Assembly: GCA_007131895.1 (NCBI GenBank)
Contig: SLPR01000491.1
Location: 1-7,815 of the forward strand
Length of the DNA stretch: 7,815 bases
Origin: Bacteroidales bacterium
Lineage (GTDB): Bacteria > Bacteroidota > Bacteroidia > Bacteroidales > UBA7960
Direction: 5' to 3'
Shown: piece by piece, positions 6,601 through 7,815 of the stretch
Layout: each line of letters opens with the position of its first letter
How positions within the stretch are numbered: the first letter of the stretch is position 1
Program-made: the position numbers and the translations under genes
The notes under the pieces: model-generated
The model's input: the letters and a program-made list of their open reading frames with translations, nothing else
Told to the model about the DNA's origin: nothing
Database searches by the model: none

Positions 6601-7806
6601 TCACTCCAAATCCAAATAAATCAAATACTCCCTCCGCATCTCCCTGAATTCTTCCAGGCCGGGTTGCCAGGTGGCGCGGATTTGTTCTTCGCTCATACCC
6701 GCTTTGATTTGTTTTTGCAAATCGTCGGTGCCGGCCAGGCGGTTGAAGAAGTTGTTGAAGAAATTGTCTTTATCGGGAAAATGGGTATAGGCATTGATGA
6801 GGTGCGACAGATCGAACCGGCTTACTTCCATCAATTCTTCGGGGGTATCGGTGCGCAGATCAATGCCATGGCACAACTGATCGAGTTGCGGGGGATTGGG
6901 CGCTGCGGTGCGGCTTTCGGGGGTAAAGGGAAAGGGGAATTTTTCTGCCGGAAGATCAGGATGGCCATATACCTGGAACGGAAAATCGGTGCCACGTCCC
7001 AGGCTCACGGTTGTACCTTCAAACATGCACAATCCGGGATACAGCATGATGCTTGTCATGTTGGGAAGGTTGGGCGATGGGGCTACAGGGAGTTCATACC
7101 ACCTATCGCGGGTATAGTTTTCTACTTTCACGATATGCAGTTCACATTCCACGCCGTCACCCAGCCATCCCTGTCCGTTGACCATTTGGGCGTATTCAGC
7201 CACGGTCATACCATGCACTACGGGGATAGGATGCAATCCGACAAAAGAAGTATGCTTTTCTTCCCTGATGGGGCCATCTGTAAAATGTCCGTTGGGATTG
7301 GGTCGATCGAGTATGAGCATGGGGATATTTTGCCGGGCAGCCTCTTCCATCACATAACTCATGGTAGAAATATAGGTATAGAATCGGGCTCCCACATCTT
7401 GTATATCAAAAATTATCAAATCAATACCTGTAAGATCCCCTGGTGAAGGGCGACGGTTGGCGCCATAGAGGCTGATAACCGGCAATCCTGTTTGGGTATC
7501 AATGCCGCTCTGCACGTGCTCGCCGGCAGCGGCATGCCCGCGAAAGCCATGCTCGGGGCTGAATACTTTTTCCAGCTTAAACCCTGCGTTGAGCAATGAA
7601 TCGGCCAGGTGCACCTCTCCTATCAATGAGCTGTGATTGCCCACCAGCGCAAGTCGCTTACCTTCGAGCAGGGGGAAATACTTTTCGGTTTGCCAGGCGC
7701 CGGGTATGATATCACTTTGGTGACCGGATTGGGTACTGTTATGAGCTCGGCCACATGCTGTAACCAGCAAAAGGGAGGCTAAAAGTAAGATCAGTAATTT
7801 GTTCAT
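6601..7806 (-). CDS. namZ: Lipoprotein exo-beta-N-acetylmuramidase family (DUF1343, GH171)
   Basis: A complete 401-residue protein, the usual length for DUF1343. The N-terminus MNKLLILLLASLLLVTACG is a lipoprotein signal with lipobox VTAC, so Cys18 should be lipidated and the enzyme membrane-anchored. Family hallmarks appear in order: LALVGNHSS (52-60), SPEHGFRG (83-90), the IDLIIFDIQDVGARFYTY stretch (128-145), LDRPNPNG (166-173), PSPNLPNM (243-250) and YPGLCMFEGTTVSLGRGT (256-273). Characterised NamZ proteins (Bacillus subtilis, Tannerella forsythia) release MurNAc from the non-reducing end of peptidoglycan fragments. Glu85 in EHGFRG is a strong candidate active-site residue, but I am not sure of its assigned role. 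No NagZ, AmiE or MurNAc-uptake gene is visible alongside; the upstream side is cut by the window 9 bases past the ATG. It is convergent with the DUF3857 operon. Its sequence looks richer in G+C than the zincin gene. Confidence 0.9.
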   Translation of the reverse strand: MNKLLILLLASLLLVTACGRAHNSTQSGHQSDIIPGAWQTEKYFPLLEGKRLALVGNHSSLIGEVHLADSLLNAGFKLEKVFSPEHGFRGHAAAGEHVQSGIDTQTGLPVISLYGANRRPSPGDLTGIDLIIFDIQDVGARFYTYISTMSYVMEEAARQNIPMLILDRPNPNGHFTDGPIREEKHTSFVGLHPIPVVHGMTVAEYAQMVNGQGWLGDGVECELHIVKVENYTRDRWYELPVAPSPNLPNMTSIMLYPGLCMFEGTTVSLGRGTDFPFQVYGHPDLPAEKFPFPFTPESRTAAPNPPQLDQLCHGIDLRTDTPEELMEVSRFDLSHLINAYTHFPDKDNFFNNFFNRLAGTDDLQKQIKAGMSEEQIRATWQPGLEEFREMRREYLIYLDLE

Positions 7807-7815
7807 TTGAAAAAA

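Noticed and set aside
6580..7446. 288-codon plus-strand open frame
   Set aside because: It lies almost wholly antisense to namZ, whose reading frame carries clear family motifs; no export signal or recognisable domain in the antisense product.
1..7815. A new defence or mobile system
   Set aside because: No nuclease, reverse transcriptase, integrase, transposase, toxin pair or terminal inverted repeats are visible; all recognised genes are envelope or exported proteins.

Overview
The window looks like chromosomal DNA of a member of the Bacteroidota, probably an environmental Bacteroidales-type lineage. The support is an exact Bacteroidota-style promoter (TTTG, 20 bp, TAnnTTTG), start codons without clear Shine-Dalgarno sequences, and gene families typical of the phylum: tandem DUF3857/transglutaminase-like exported proteins, a lipoprotein of the DUF1343/NamZ family, and an exported zincin fused to a TolB-like propeller. 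No rRNA, tRNA, transposase, integrase or CRISPR array is visible.

Layout: (1) 1-1778, minus strand, is the first 592 residues of an exported protein with a peptidase MA-like HExxH zinc protease domain followed by WSPDG-type propeller blades; its 3' end lies outside the window. (2) 1779-2464 is a divergent intergenic region. It holds a 17/18-matched direct repeat at 22-bp pitch, a possible hairpin over the minus-strand start, two unrelated 7-bp tandem arrays (16 units and 5 units), and the promoter of the plus-strand genes. (3) 2465-4477 and 4538-6454, plus strand, are two paralogous DUF3857 + transglutaminase-like exported proteins in a probable operon. The first has lost the Cys and His of the catalytic triad; the second keeps Cys330, His373 and an acidic third residue. 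(4) 6455-6600 is a convergent intergenic region made largely of short repeat debris, and the stop codon of the second DUF3857 gene lies inside a repeat unit. (5) 6601-7806, minus strand, is a complete lipoprotein of the exo-beta-N-acetylmuramidase family (NamZ, GH171).

All four proteins carry export signals, so the window encodes cell-envelope or periplasmic functions. NamZ acts on peptidoglycan fragments. The roles of the DUF3857 pair and of the zincin-propeller are not established, and nothing in the sequence ties the three transcription units into one pathway. I did not find a convincing new defence or mobile system. The points most worth following are the enzyme/pseudoenzyme tandem pair and the accumulation of several sequence-unrelated 7-bp repeat families in both intergenic regions.
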